Notes: generated by a model not told the origin, from the sequence alone. A stretch of 64,000 nucleotides of DNA from Bemisia tabaci (GCF_918797505.1 NC_092793.1:82147912-82211911); one strand, 5' to 3'; positions 32,302-43,146 are shown, numbered from the stretch's first letter. Numbers and translations are program-made.

Positions 32302-32697
32302 TTGTTGGTCTCTGGTTGGTCAGATTTTTATCAGCTTTTTATCCCCTCGGAAGCGTTTTTCAAACTTTTTATTGGACTTTTTGGTTTTTTCATGATATCT
32401 ATGAACGGGACCAATCTCGGAACACTTTTTTCACCGACCTGCACCGATTCCTACATCCGATTTATTTACCCTTCCGCGCGTGGATGCACTTATGGTATAC
32501 GTAGTTGTAGCTGTCATCCGTATTTCTTTGAGGTATTGATGACCCCCCAAAACCCTTCAAATTGCCCAGATAAATCTACAGATGGATGCAGGTTCCGTGG
32601 CTCCGTCCTTCGTGACCAATAGGCGTAAAGCCCGAGGAAGGAAAAAACCAACTTTCGTTCCGCCCGATTTCATTGTCTAGTTGTGCAGGGTCTCGTA

Positions 32698-33084
32698 TGG
32701 TTGGTTGGTTGGTAGATACGTTTATTTGGTGCTTTTAACAATTTAGCCATTAACACCTTAGAGGAGAGATCAAAATAGTATAGTACAGAACTTAAATATT
32801 TAAAAGGTAGGGGTCACAAAAAGGTAGTACAAAATTAAAAGTTAGGACAAGGAAAAAATACATTAAATTTGGAGATTAATTCGTTTGAAAAAGAGAGGGA
32901 TTTCAATGACAATACTTTGAAAGGATGGTATGGAGATCAGAAAGTGGAGGGAAAATTTTGGATCTTAATTGTTGATACGTAGGGCAAGTTGTTAAAACAT
33001 GTTTAACTGAGAGAGGGACATTACAAGAGATGCAGGTTGGGGGTTGGACTTTCTTGATTATAAATTGGTGGGTGAAAGACGTGT
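32698..33084 (-). mobile_element. Non-LTR retrotransposon (LINE) 3' end, copy 1
   Basis: On the minus strand a truncated coding end is followed by an untranslated region ending aaataaacgtatctaccaac with a repeated AACC tail (32698-32714), a microsatellite-type LINE tail. The same 3' region recurs at 35951-36125. The 5' end is truncated next to the GTAT repeat. Confidence 0.85.
32903..33084 (-). pseudogene. LINE ORF2 C-terminal fragment (zinc-knuckle-like tail)
   Basis: Minus-strand frame reads TSFTHQFIIKKVQPPTCISC, NVPLSVKHVLTTCPTYQQL, RSKIFPPLSDL, and stops at 32903-32905. The THxF(I)..PPTCxxC..LSVKHVLxxCPxY pattern is the usual C-terminal Cys/His tail of insect LINE reverse-transcriptase polyproteins (jockey/I/RTE-like). 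The clade cannot be fixed from this short piece. 5'-truncated, so inactive. Confidence 0.85.
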
Positions 33085-33557
33085 TTTTGTATGTATTTAT
33101 GTATGTATGTATGTATGTATCTCTGTATGTGTATACTTATGTATATAGTCTCCGAGTGGCGCGAATTGGAGAAATTCGTAAAAACCAAACGCGACGCTAG
33201 CGCCGCCGAGCCGCGGCCGCGCCGCTGAGCGAGCCTTGAACGTGATTAGTAATTTAGCACTTTACCAGCAAGAACTCAAGGCTCAGCATTGCGCGCGCGC
33301 GCACGTTTCATTCCGAGAACTCGGACTAAGTTACCGCTCGAAAGTCCGCTTTTAGGATGAAATTCACGGGGGACACCACACCTCAATATACGTATTTAAA
33401 AATGCTCGAAAGCGCACCCCAGGATCGTGGAATTTCTGTAATATGAGAACTATCCGATCCCGTAAATAGTCGACACGCTCATTGTAAGTGTAAACTTGCC
33501 AATCACCCAGAGAATGTTTTTCATTTTTATCGTGCCCCCCCCCCCCCCCCCCTTCGA
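33085..33557. repeat. GTAT microsatellite and GC-rich segment
   Basis: 33085-33146 is built on gtat repeats. 33155-33320 is GC-rich (cgccgccgagccgcggccgc), unlike its surroundings, and contains gcgcgcgcgcgc. 33535-33552 is a C run. No gene or tRNA is seen. Confidence 0.6.
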
Positions 33558-33776
33558 CTAAACAATGAAATCGGTCGGAACAAAAGTTGGATTTTTCCTG
33601 CCTGGGGCTTTATGCCTATTAGTCTCAAAGGATGGAGCCACGGAGCTTGCATCCATCTGATTTATCTGGGCAATTTGAAGGGTTTAAAGGGTCTTGGGGG
33701 GGAGGGGGGATCATCAATACCCTCAAGAAATACGGAGGACAGCTACAACTACACATACCATACGTGCATCCACCAG

Positions 33777-34008
33777 CACGGAAAAAAATTAAATGTTGAT
33801 TTTGCATTTATACTGTTAAAAAGATGTCCGACAAGTTTCAAATGCTGATTTTACAGTACAAAAATGCTAACATAACAGTTTAATTTGTACGTTTTGCAGT
33901 GGGCGTAGTTACGTTAGCATTTGTTAAAATGTAAAATTAGCATTTGAAACTTGTCGGACATCTTTTTAACAGTATAAATGCTATCTCAACATTTAATTTC
34001 TTTCCGTG
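33777..34008. mobile_element. 232-bp hairpin element nested in the inverted complex
   Basis: Ends cacggaaaaaaattaaatgt and acatttaatttctttccgtg. Arms are about 95 bp, sharing actgttaaaaagatgtccga. It interrupts the right arm of the 32302-34179 complex, where the left arm is uninterrupted. Confidence 0.85.
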
Positions 34009-34282
34009 ACCGTAAATAAATTGGATGTAGGAATCGGTGCAGGTCGGTGAAAAAGGTGTTGCGAGATTGTTCGCGATCATAAATATCATGAAAGAACCAA
34101 AAAGTCCAATTAAAAGTTTGAAAAGCGCTTCCGAGGGGATAAAAAGCTGATGAAAATCTGACCCACCAGAGACCAACAACTCGCACACGATTCCATTTTC
34201 AGGAGATGCGCGTGCGGGGTGGCGTGGACGTGGACGTGGACATAATATAACACCAAATTTAGCGCTTTGACCCCTTGAGCCT

Positions 34283-34695
34283 CACTGAAAAAAAAATCTC
34301 GGTGTATTTACTAAGAAAAGGGTAAAATTACCAATAATTCAGGGTTCTATTTGATCCCAGTTTTTCTTGGTAAAATTGCCATTCATGAAATTGGTAATTT
34401 TACCGAGAAATCTCGGTAAACTTATTGAACTTTCTCGGTAATTTTACTGGACCTTGGTAAAAACGCCAATATTTTTTATCGACAGTGGTAGTATTACCGA
34501 GATAAAATGGCAAAGTTACCGGGAATTGATTACCAATAAAAGTGGTATTCTTACCTGAAGGAAAAAGTAAAATTATCGGTTTTTAGGTAAGTTTACTAGT
34601 CTGTCTTGGTAAAATTACCAATAATTGTTAAAAAAAGTGAGATGGTAAAGGTACCAACGGACCGTGGTAAAAACGCCGAGAATTTTTTTTCAGTG
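34283..34695. mobile_element. GGTAA-rich TIR element (copy 3)
   Basis: Begins cactgaaaaaaaaatctcgg and ends gagaattttttttcagtg. 413 bp, same orientation as copy 1 at 24436. The interior is a near-continuous series of GGTAA and TTACC. Confidence 0.9.
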
Positions 34696-35184
34696 CTCTC
34701 TCTCCGTGTGCCTCGATATGAGCTTTGAAGTGTAAAGGAATTTGTCGAAAGTCCAGACTTTTGAACATTGGAATCTCTTCGACACCTTTCTCTTTTTTTA
34801 AAAATAGTGTCGATGTCCCCTCCTCCGTCTCTCCCTCCTCCCCCCCTCTCTTTTACGACGTTACCGATTCCCGTTTTTCGTCGCCATCTGATTTTCAAGG
34901 ATTCTCAGACCGGTTTCGCTTGGGTTTTCAAGTACGCGTTAGTGTGAACACACTCGCTACGGGTCGGTCTGGTTTTGCATTCGCGGTGCGAAATGTGTTT
35001 AACATACGGCTAAACTTGCAAAATTAGTGACGTTTTTTCCTCAAATCATCACTCGACGGGAGCAAAGCTATCGAATCGCCCGATTCGCAAGGCCGCCAGT
35101 CAGGAATTTGAGGAAGCCCTGTCCGAGCTTTTGTAGCGAACGGTAGAGGCAAAGAGAGCTCTCTCTAATTATTAAAAAGATATA
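34696..35184. other. No gene; C/T-rich tract
   Basis: Includes a pyrimidine-rich stretch (34815-34852). Open frames on both strands are short and low-complexity. Nothing else recognised. Confidence 0.45.
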
Positions 35185-35752
35185 CAGTAAAAGCTCGTTA
35201 AGACGAGATACGGTTAAGATGAAAATCCGCTTGAGACGAAATTTTTTTCGGTCTCTTGACACTTCCATAAGAGTTGATGTAAAAAAAATACGGATAAGAC
35301 GAAATTTCGAAATTTTGACCCGTAACCAAAGCCGGTTAAGACGAAGAAAAATTTCCCATTCCCCCCCCCCCTGAAATTGGGTAAAAACGACAAATAAGAG
35401 CCAATTCTTAGGGAAAATAGACTTAGTTTTACGCATCTTGACATAAAAAGAGTAGGTTGGGAGTAGATCGTGGGTATCCTCTGTTTTGCTGGATGACTGA
35501 GATGCAATCGACAGTTGACGATAAACCGATTTGCGTATTTTACAATTTTTAAATTTGGATTTCGTATTGAATAAATTTAAAAATTTAAAACTGCTTCCAA
35601 ATTTCGGCTTATGCCGAAAAATTTCGTCTTAAGCGCAGTTGCCGCTTATGCCGAAAACTTTCGTCTTAAGCGGAGAACGGTTAAGACGAAAAGCCGCTTA
35701 TGGCGAAATTTTTTTCGGTCCCTTCATTTTTCGTCTTAACGAGCTTTTACTG
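35185..35752. mobile_element. Pogo-like Tc1/mariner MITE, TA target site
   Basis: Ends CAGTAAAAGCTCGTTAAGAC and its complement, flanked by TA at 35183-35184 and 35753-35754. The interior repeats ttaagacgaaa and gccgaaaaatttcgtcttaa motifs many times on both strands. 568 bp, no transposase. The C run at 35362-35371 is internal. Confidence 0.9.
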
Positions 35753-35950
35753 TACCGTATTCTGAGATTGAACTAAACCTATGATCTCTCCAGGCTCTGT
35801 GAAAGATAGCTACCTAGAGAATCTCGGTTTATTCCTTGCCCTCCAGGAAGAAACCATCACGATTAAAAATTTCGGAGTAAAACGCGGAGCATATTTCACT
35901 CCGGAGTCTGTATACTGTCCAAATACAATAAGCAGTAGCTAATATATGAA

Positions 35951-36125
35951 TGGTTGGTTGGTTGGTTAGATACGTTTATTTAAAGGTGCTTTTAACATCT
36001 GGGTCATCAACACCTTAGAGGAGAGATCAAAATAGTGTAGCGCAGAATTTAAAAAATTAAAAAAGTAGGGGTCACAAAAGGGTAGTACACGAAATTAAAA
36101 GATAGGACAAGGAAAGAATATATTA
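35951..36125 (-). mobile_element. LINE 3' end, copy 2
   Basis: Minus-strand 3' untranslated region and AACC tail matching 32698-32880 (shared accttagaggagagatcaaa and taggggtcacaaa). Truncated before any coding sequence. Confidence 0.8.
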
Positions 36126-37268
36126 TGCGTAACGGAAAATACGTAGGCACGTAGATGGTAGTATAAAAGAAAAAGAGAAAGGAAGAAAGAAAGAAAAAAT
36201 CAGTCCAATTTTTTTTAAAAGAAAATGTGGGTTGGCTTTTATCTATGGAAATCAGTAAATTTGTAGAAAAAAATAGTTCGTAAAACCCATCGCCTACTCC
36301 AAGAATACGGAATTATGAGCAAAATATCCGCATGCATTACATGTTGAGAAAATAATGGTGGTTCGATCAGTGCATCCGCAGGTTAAATGTTTTCCTTAAT
36401 TGAACGCCATTAGTAGTGAGTTGTTGACTATTTTTTTAGTATCCTTCCCAATTTAGCTCTCTCTTATAACCGATAGTATTTTTGCACGGTTTCTTTTTCA
36501 AGTGCAGGAAGTTATTAATAATAGTGCCTTACGTAAAATTTGCATGGCAATCAGTAGGGCGTTGTACCGAAAGCTCAGTGAACTAATATCACTCTTGAAT
36601 CAATAATCGGATGCAATTGCTTTTTTTCCACCTTTCCTGTTTGCGCAAAATTGTTCTACAGTTATTTTCGCATGGTTTTTTGTGATCTTTTCATGGCCGA
36701 GATAAGTTCTCATCGGGGGGGTTTGCATTCACACATTGCGTGACGCGTGAACCCAGCGCTGCCTACGTTGGCTCGAAAATTTTCCATTCTTCAGTGATTT
36801 GATGGAAAAATTGGAAGATTAATTCGCAATTCGGTGCAACCGAATATCACACTTTTGCACGCCGATATTTGGATACTGGAAACACATGATTGCCCTGCGG
36901 TCGAAGTGTCAAGAGGCTTTCGGCGAGGTCATTCGGCTGCAGTCACCGAATGCCTTCGCTTAAAATTAGACACTTTTTTATAGCTTATCTCAATTTATTG
37001 TTCTCATTTTGCTTAACCTACGACAATGTGAAAAACTTCAGTTAGAAGGGAAGGGAATCACGTGATCAGCATATAATCAGCTCGATAGGTTCGCACAGCT
37101 TAAGGAAGGCACGAGACTACCGAACCGTGGTCAAAATTAAAACATTTCTCCGCTTTTTTCCCCTCTAAATTTTGCCGAAGCCCGTTATATGCCAATCGCA
37201 AGTGACATTTTTGTTATTTTACTACGCGGAGCCGTTAGGTTAGCCATAAAAAGACGTGTAATCCTATG
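36126..37268. other. No recognised gene or element
   Basis: A-rich start (36165-36200: gaaagaaagaaagaaaa), then mixed sequence. No open frame with domain features on either strand. Confidence 0.5.
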
Positions 37269-37519
37269 CTACCGCGCTAAGCAGAAACGCTGCATGAGCA
37301 TTCGATTGTTGCCAAATTTCCTCCCAGAGAATATTAAGTCTAAAGAAAGCTATGAATTATCTCCTTGAACTTTTCAGACAATTTAGTTAAAATTACGAAT
37401 CTAATTATCTGAAAAATGTAAAAAAAAATATTCGTAAATATCGTCACAAATTCGTATTTTGTCTACGGAAATCTGGCAACGTCTGAAAGCTCATACTGCG
37501 TTCTTCCGTAGTACGGCGG
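37269..37519. mobile_element. CTGCCG element (251 bp), diverged copy
   Basis: Ends ctaccgcgctaagcagaaac and ttccgtagtacggcgg. Flanks are TATG and TGTG (three of four match). Interior has gttgccaaatttcctcccag and atttggcaacgtctgaaagc. Confidence 0.82.
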
Positions 37520-38093
37520 TGTGTCACTCTATTTCATGTTGTTACACTTCTAGGTAAAATAGATCGCAGTGCCAAATTGACTGACTAAGAGTCAAGGGAA
37601 CCGACCTGGCTGTAACTTTACAAACTAGCGTTCGTTGACCTAGCTGCAGCGTTTGCGAACTAGCGTGCGTAAGAAAATAATTCATTGCCTGGAAGCATGT
37701 GCATCTCGAATTAGTCGCATATTTTTATATTCCATGCAAACGATGAAAATGTCCTTCTCACCTTCCTCATGAAAGATGCCTTTGATTTGACGATTCAAAT
37801 ATGACGACTTTCATCCTTTGAATTCTTTCATTGAACCATCATGGAGCCATCCTGTGATGCTCCTTATTGAATCATTGATAATTTAATCATTCATGTTTGA
37901 TGAAAAAGGTGATCTTCAATCTTTCCCCCCTTCATCGTTTTAACGCCAATACGTAATCAATTTTTTTTTTTAAAAAAAAAAAATTAAATGCTGCAGACTT
38001 TACAATAAACGTCATTATTCAGAGCTCAGCCGATAGGAAACGCTTTTTGACTTTATCCTAGAATTGATTTTAATTTAGAATTCTAGTATACGA
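37520..38093. other. No gene; ATTCAT/ATCAT-rich stretch
   Basis: 37740-37910 is rich in short recurring words such as tgaatcattgat and catcctttgaa. A run of T then A lies at 37961-37982. Nothing coding. Confidence 0.4.
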
Positions 38094-38732
38094 GTGGCAA
38101 TGCGTTCAAATGACACATTAGCTCAACAACAAAATGGCAGCAAGGGGCCTCACGTATTTAGATAAGATTCATCTGTGATACCTTTATTTAATGCTTCTGA
38201 TGTCAAAGCACGGAGGACGATACTCGCTTTTCTATTATTTATTTTTTTAAGCCATAGTATAGTTTTTTCAAAATTGATAGTCGCTTTTTGGTGAGCGAGT
38301 TCTTTCATCCCGACGGAGTTCATCTTGAGGGAGCTTTAAAACGCGCCTACATAGAAAACAGCTGAGTGCTTCTCTCTTTCCCGCTTATTTTGTTTTCATT
38401 TTTCACTTTAAATCTCGCTTATAGGGGAAACTTTGATGAAGAAACTTACGGCGGAGCGAAGTTGTCCTCCACCTCATTTTTCAAATGAGCATCAACACTT
38501 CGACTGTCTGTCGGCTTGATATTTCGTAAGAGCCAGTTTCTAACGTAATGGAACCAAAACATTAACAAAAACTGGAAAACTAAACAACGCAACTTTCAAA
38601 AAAAACGAGAACAAGAACAAAAGACTGGCATCAACAACCTATTTTTCGCCGTGAGTTGTCATAATGTGGGTTATCAGGAAGTTGATTTACAACATAACTC
38701 GAGCCACCTTAAACATTTTACTCTCACGGGGA

Positions 38733-38763
<31 letters not shown>

Positions 38764-39113
38764 GAAAGGAACCGAAAGCCATCTTTCAGCGCTGAAACGT
38801 TGTCAGAAAAGATAACAGCTGTAAACTACTGACTACATAGACGTGGAAAAAATTCGGAATTTTGCGGGCGCTGGCGCTAAAATAGCCGAAGCATGCTCGC
38901 GGCAATAAATCCAGCCTCGTAATGGGTACAGTGATGGATGTCAGAGCGGTCCACCCCAAAATAAACTCGTCCCGCGAAAATGGCGCGAAAAATAACCTGT
39001 TAAAAATAATAGAGCCCACGTTATTGGGACAAGATTTGTGACAAATTTCGGGGATCGGCGGGAGGACGACCAGACGGGCGGATAGATCGGCGATGTGCGG
39101 ATTTGCAAAGGGC

Positions 39114-39190
39114 AGTGGCGATTCCAGAAAGTCGGCATTATTGTCAATATTCCTTTTAAATCCATTAAATATATCGATTCTAGGTGAGAC
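39114..39190. repeat. Half copy of CAGTGGYGATTC MITE
   Basis: gcagtggcgattccagaaag followed by ttttaaatccattaaatata and tcgattctaggtgag matches the left half of that family. The right half is absent. Confidence 0.65.
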
Positions 39191-39195
39191 GTATG

Positions 39196-39764
39196 CTGCC
39201 TATAGAGTCCCTTTGTACTGAGAGTCAAGACAACCCCCCCCCTCATGGAGTCACATACGGGGATAAAGATGACACAAATTGGCAGTTTTTTGTAATCTTT
39301 GATTGGCTCATTCTCAAATTCCTTTCTCCGTTCCTTCTCTCATTCTATTTGTTCCATGTTGAACCCGTTATTCCCCGGTCCATTCTACATTATAATATTT
39401 GCAATCGGTGAAAATGTAATCTTTATTCCCGTTTGTGACACTGTGTAGGACGAGCATACGGGAACCAATCAGAATTGGATTCACATCGTCTTGACTCTCA
39501 GTATAAAGGGACTCTACTGCTGCCGTGCTATAAGAAACGACGCCGTATGAACCTTCAGGCGTTGTCAAATTTCCATTTCTGTAACACGAATTTACTGGTA
39601 AACTTAAAAATATTTTTCTTCTAGTTTTTCAGATACTTTTTACCTAGAGTTCCTGAAAATTTCCTGGAAAAATATTCACACTTTTCCTCAAAAACGGAAC
39701 ATTTTATCGAAGGAAATTTGACAACTCTCGAATTTTCATACGGCGTTCTTCCTTAGCATGGCAG
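39196..39764. mobile_element. CTGCCG element with TSD TATG, split by a younger insertion
   Basis: The left tip ctgcc (39196-39200) is separated by 39201-39517 from the body starting ctgccgtgctataagaaacg. The right end is ccttagcatggcag. Flanks 39192-39195 and 39765-39768 are both TATG. The TATG duplication spans the insertion, which proves the order of events. Confidence 0.85.
39201..39517. mobile_element. TAGAGTCCC TIR element nested in CTGCCG element
   Basis: Inverted ends tagagtccctttgtactgag and ctcagtataaagggactcta, about 28 bp. The flanks repeat tgctgcc (39194-39200 and 39518-39524). TAGAG termini and the duplication of about 7-8 bp recall the 408-bp TAGAG family. Confidence 0.82.
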
Positions 39765-40073
39765 TATGATGAGAATCTTTAGGGGGGGAGGGTGGTTCCT
39801 TTCCCCATGTAGGCGCGTTTTTAAGTTCCCTGAAGAAGATGAGCACCGTTGAGATGAAAGAGCTTGCTCTTTAAAGTTTCAACTACCAATTTTGAGAAAA
39901 CCACACCACTGCTAAACAAATAAATTATAGAAAAATGATTGTCGTCCTCGGTACTTTGACATCACAAGCATTAAATTAAGGTATCATAGATTAGTCTATT
40001 CTAACCATGTTAGACCCCTCTTCGCTAGCTTGTTGTTGAGCTGGTGCGCCATTTGAACGCATTGCCACAAGTC

Positions 40074-40192
40074 GTCGCTCCTCTGACGAAAGGGCGTATC
40101 TCGATTTCCGCATGAGCCCTGGAATGCATGGAGTTATATGGGAAACAGGGCTCACGTGGAAAATGAGGTACGCCCTTACGTCAAAGGAGCGA
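40074..40192. mobile_element. Hairpin element (CGTCGCTCCTCTGACG)
   Basis: gtcgctcctctgacgaaagg and cttacgtcaaaggagcgac are inverted. The loop carries catgagccctgg and agggctcacgtgg. A weaker cousin lies at 48390-48520. Confidence 0.75.
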
Positions 40193-40201
40193 CGAAGTAT
40201 G

Positions 40202-40455
40202 CTGCCGTGCTAAGTAAAAACGCCGTATGAACCTGCGAATGTTGCCGAATTTCCTCTCAGATAATATATATTTTCGAAGAAAGTTTTGAATATTTTTCCT
40301 TGAAATTTTCAGACTTTTTGGATCTAATTACGAACAAAATCCTCTGAAAAATCGGAAAGAGGAATATTCACAAGTTTCCTTGAATCTTCGTGATTTGTCG
40401 AAGGAAATTTGGCAACGCTTGATGGCTCATACGGCGTTCTTCCTTAGCACGGCAG
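40202..40455. mobile_element. CTGCCG element (254 bp) with TSD TATG
   Basis: Ends ctgccgtgctaagtaaaaac and ttccttagcacggcag. Both flanks are TATG (40198-40201, 40456-40459). One of the best preserved copies. Confidence 0.93.
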
Positions 40456-40970
40456 TATGCTGGAGGCAGGGTGAAATCAAATAGCGCTCTCTATCGGCAG
40501 AGCGCGTAAAAGTAACGGAAGGCTTAACGAATTGTAAGACTGAGCTTGATCCCACGTGATATTTGAACGGTCCAAGAGGATACGTCACAGAAGCCACATC
40601 GGATGGGACTGGAAATGTTAGCCCGAGCTGTTGGGGGGGGGGGGGGGAATTCCGGGCCCCGGAGAAGAAAATCTGGCGGCGGGACGGGAGAGCGAAAAGA
40701 AACGGAACTTTTCCCAATTGTTTTCCTTGGTAAAGCATGCTCCCGCACCCGGTACGGTAGGGTTCCTCTTATTTATACGCTTACTTTGGCCCCGGGCCAA
40801 GTGTTACGACTCCGCTGTCCAACCTCGTGATCTGACATTTACATTCATCTCGTCCGTCTCGTCCATCCCGTTGAGCTCACCTGCGCCGAGGGCCGAGGGT
40901 CCGTCGCCGTGGCAATTGAGCTCTGTTGTCACACCTAGTCCGTCTCTCAGGACCGCCAAGTCTTGAGTCG
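40456..40970. other. No gene; G run and GC-richer sequence
   Basis: A G run of 16 lies at 40632-40647. Several overlapping open frames on both strands between 40430 and 40966 are GC-driven and mutually exclusive. None shows a domain. Confidence 0.5.
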
Positions 40971-40971
40971 T

Positions 40972-41329
40972 CTTTTTTTATGCCATCGGTCGCCATCAGT
41001 CGCCGTCACTGCGCAATCATTCGTGTTTTGTTTCGTTGATGCCATCAGAAATGGGCGGAGCTTAGTTTGTCAAACTGAGCTAGACCATCAGTCACGTGAC
41101 GCTTTGACGCCATCAGCCGCAATCACTCGTCACCCGAGTCCGGAGTGTCTCCATGGAGCACCATCAGTGAAACCTAACCTCTAACAATTTTTTAGTAGCG
41201 TAATCCATAACATCGCGCCATAACAAAGTCAAGTTGTCTGTGATTGGATAGAGAAAAATGGGCGTAACCATCAGTCGCAATCACAGCGATGCCATCGGTA
41301 AGCGACCGACGACATAAAAAAAGACGACT
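40972..41329. mobile_element. GTCGTCTTTTTTTATG TIR element with internal CCATCAGTC repeats
   Basis: Left gtcgtctttttttatgccat and right cgacataaaaaaagacgac are inverted. The interior repeats gccatcagtcgc-like words at least six times, in one direction. About 356 bp, non-coding. Confidence 0.8.
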
Positions 41330-41347
41330 TTGGAAGGGATACCAAGG

Positions 41348-41600
41348 CTCCCGTGCTAAGGAACAACGCCGTCTGAACCTTCAGGTGTTGTCAAATTCCC
41401 TTTGATAAAACACGAATTTCCTGTTGAGTTCATGAATATTTTCCTTTCAATTTTCCGGATAATTTTGTTCGCAATCTCACCTGAAGCTCCTGAAAATCTC
41501 AAGGGAAAATATCCATAACTTTCCTCAAAATTAAACATTGTATCGAAGTAATTTTGGCAACTCTCGAATGTTTACATGGTGTTCTTCCTTAGCACGGCAG
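41348..41600. mobile_element. CTGCCG element (253 bp), no clear TSD
   Basis: Ends ctcccgtgctaaggaacaac and ttccttagcacggcag. The right end abuts a hAT MITE fragment, so the flank was probably rearranged. Confidence 0.85.
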
Positions 41601-41720
41601 AGTGTCGTGGCGTGGTTTGCGATTTATCCATTGATCTGGATGCTATGGAACTTATTGAAACCTATGGGCATTTAAACTTGTGGAAAAGGATCGATAAACC
41701 GGGTGTTCCCGTCCACCTAC
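41598..41720. mobile_element. CAGTGGCG hAT MITE fragment
   Basis: cagagtgtcgtggcgtggtt through tggaaaaggatcgataaacc matches the left part of the 164-bp family, with an extra atctggatgctatgg stretch. The right TIR is missing. Confidence 0.65.
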
Positions 41721-42010
41721 CGTGCCTACATTCGCGATTTCTTCGCGTTGGTGAAGATCCGTTATGCTCTTGTGCTCCCGATCCCGATTTGCGTGCGGAA
41801 GCGGCGGCTATGTTGAGTATTGCTATTGCGAAAGGGTTGTATGGAACGATTCCTCTAACGAAATGTTCACCTGTCCCGTAGTATCGTTTTTGGACGCTCA
41901 AAAAAACGCAAATTTCTTACGCAGATTGTTAAGTTAGGAGTTTATTTCTAACTTTACCAATGCGCTCATCGTGCTTTTTGAGACATTCACTCATCAAAAC
42001 AACTCTTATT
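41721..42010. other. No recognised gene
   Basis: An open frame running to 41881 is GC-richer than its surroundings and ends AKGLYGTIPLTKCSPVP. No domain was recognised and it starts inside a MITE fragment. Confidence 0.35.
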
Positions 42011-42287
42011 CAGGGTTGCCACAGTCAGGGAAAACCAGGAAATGTCAGGGAAAACCGGGAAATGTCAGGGAAAACGACGAAAACGTCAGGGAAAATTTGT
42101 TAAATCACCCAATCATTTGCTTTCTAGAATGGGTTTGAGGTTTCGAACAACAAATTTTGTCTGGAAACTATTTTCAATTATGCCTTTTTAATCAGCCGTC
42201 ACATAACTTCAATTGTCAGGGATTTCCGCCAAAATGTGTCAGGGAAATGTCAAGGGATTTTATTTTCTAAATTCTGTGGCAACCCTG
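42011..42287. mobile_element. CAGGGTTGCCACAG MITE with TCAGGGAAAA repeats (copy 1)
   Basis: Ends cagggttgccacag and ctgtggcaaccctg. Tandem-like gtcagggaaaaccgggaaat phrases lie inside the left end. Closely matched by 60777-61015. Flanks share only ttatt. Confidence 0.85.
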
Positions 42288-42836
42288 TTATTTTTTTTAG
42301 CAAAAGTTTGCAACAGGCCCATCGTAACTTGAACGTCCAAAATTAAAAAGTCTGCAATAGTTTCAGCAGGCGGCGAACGTTTAGGTTTGGCAGCAACTTC
42401 CTCTCACCCGCCTCCACCAAGAGTCACCACCATTCTTCAAGTCAAAGCGAACTCTTCAAGTTTTTCGAAAACAACTTTCTTCGGGCTGGTAGAATCTACC
42501 CTTCGTTCTTGGGGAAGTGCGCCTTTCTTGGCGAACATGACAACGACGGCGATGCGTGATAGAGGGTGTTCTCCCGTGAAGGTGTAACCGCGTCAGTGCG
42601 CCGCGCGACGCCGCGCGCCGTTTCGAAGTTGGGCTCCAATTCATTTTAGTGCGAGCTTGAGCGCAGATTAGCCGTTGAGTAATAAACGCCCCATTGTGGC
42701 CATCGCTCACGTAGACGCGTCCACGTCATTTATCCCGTCTCTCGCGTTTTACACCGGTGGCGGCGGCGCGGACTTGACGTCGCGGTCCTCAGACGTAGGC
42801 GATGTCCGCAGAATGGGTTTTTTACATTGTCATATA
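42288..42836. other. No gene; CG-rich patch
   Basis: 42580-42625 is a CG-rich palindromic patch (gcgccgcgcgacgccgcgcg). Short open frames on both strands are compositional. Confidence 0.4.
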
Positions 42837-43090
42837 CTGCCGTGCTAAGGAAGAACGTCGCATGAACATTCGAGAGTTGCCAAAGCTCCTCTCAGAAAAG
42901 AGTTATTTTCGAAGTAAGTTGAGAATATTTTCTCTTGAAATTTTCAGGAACTTTATGGTGGAATTGCGAACGAACTTATCTGAAAAATTTGAGGAAAAAT
43001 ATTTACAGATTTTCCAGAAAATTCGTGATTAACCAAGGGAAATTTGGCAACGCCTGAAGGTTCATACGGCGTTTTTCCTTAGTGCGGCAG
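42837..43090. mobile_element. CTGCCG element (254 bp) with TSD TATA
   Basis: Ends ctgccgtgctaaggaagaac and ttccttagtgcggcag. Both flanks are TATA (42833-42836, 43091-43094). Arms share cattcgagagttgccaaa and atttggcaacgcctgaagg. Confidence 0.92.
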
Positions 43091-43146
43091 TATAGTATCT
43101 GACTGACAATGAGTGGATCCTCTCTGTATGACTTGTATCTCATTTT

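Larger units (their letters stand above)
32302..34179. mobile_element. Large nested inverted complex (1.9 kb)
   Basis: Left arm 32302-32680 (gttggtctctggttggtcag onward). The right arm is split into 33558-33776 and 34009-34179 by a younger 232-bp hairpin element. The spacer 32681-33557 holds a LINE 3' fragment, a GTAT microsatellite and a GC-rich segment. Two overlapping frames stay open in both arms (for example TFWFFHDIY and FSPTCTDSYI strings), but no known domain is evident. Confidence 0.85.
38094..40068. mobile_element. 2.0-kb element with long inverted ends (about 265 bp)
   Basis: Left end gtggcaatgcgttcaaatga (38094 to about 38360) and right end about 39800-40068 are diverged inverted copies. 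They share gagctcaacaacaa, the ggacgatactc-like word and the gcgcctacat word. The interior contains a 24-base T run (38738-38763) and nested elements at 39114, 39196 and 39201. No transposase frame is evident. Confidence 0.75.

Noticed and set aside
33155..33320. CpG-island-like promoter
   Set aside because: It is GC-rich, but no gene start lies nearby and it sits in the spacer of a transposon complex.
40427..40966. Several long overlapping frames
   Set aside because: They lie across a MITE end, a G run and GC-rich sequence, and four frames compete with no domain.
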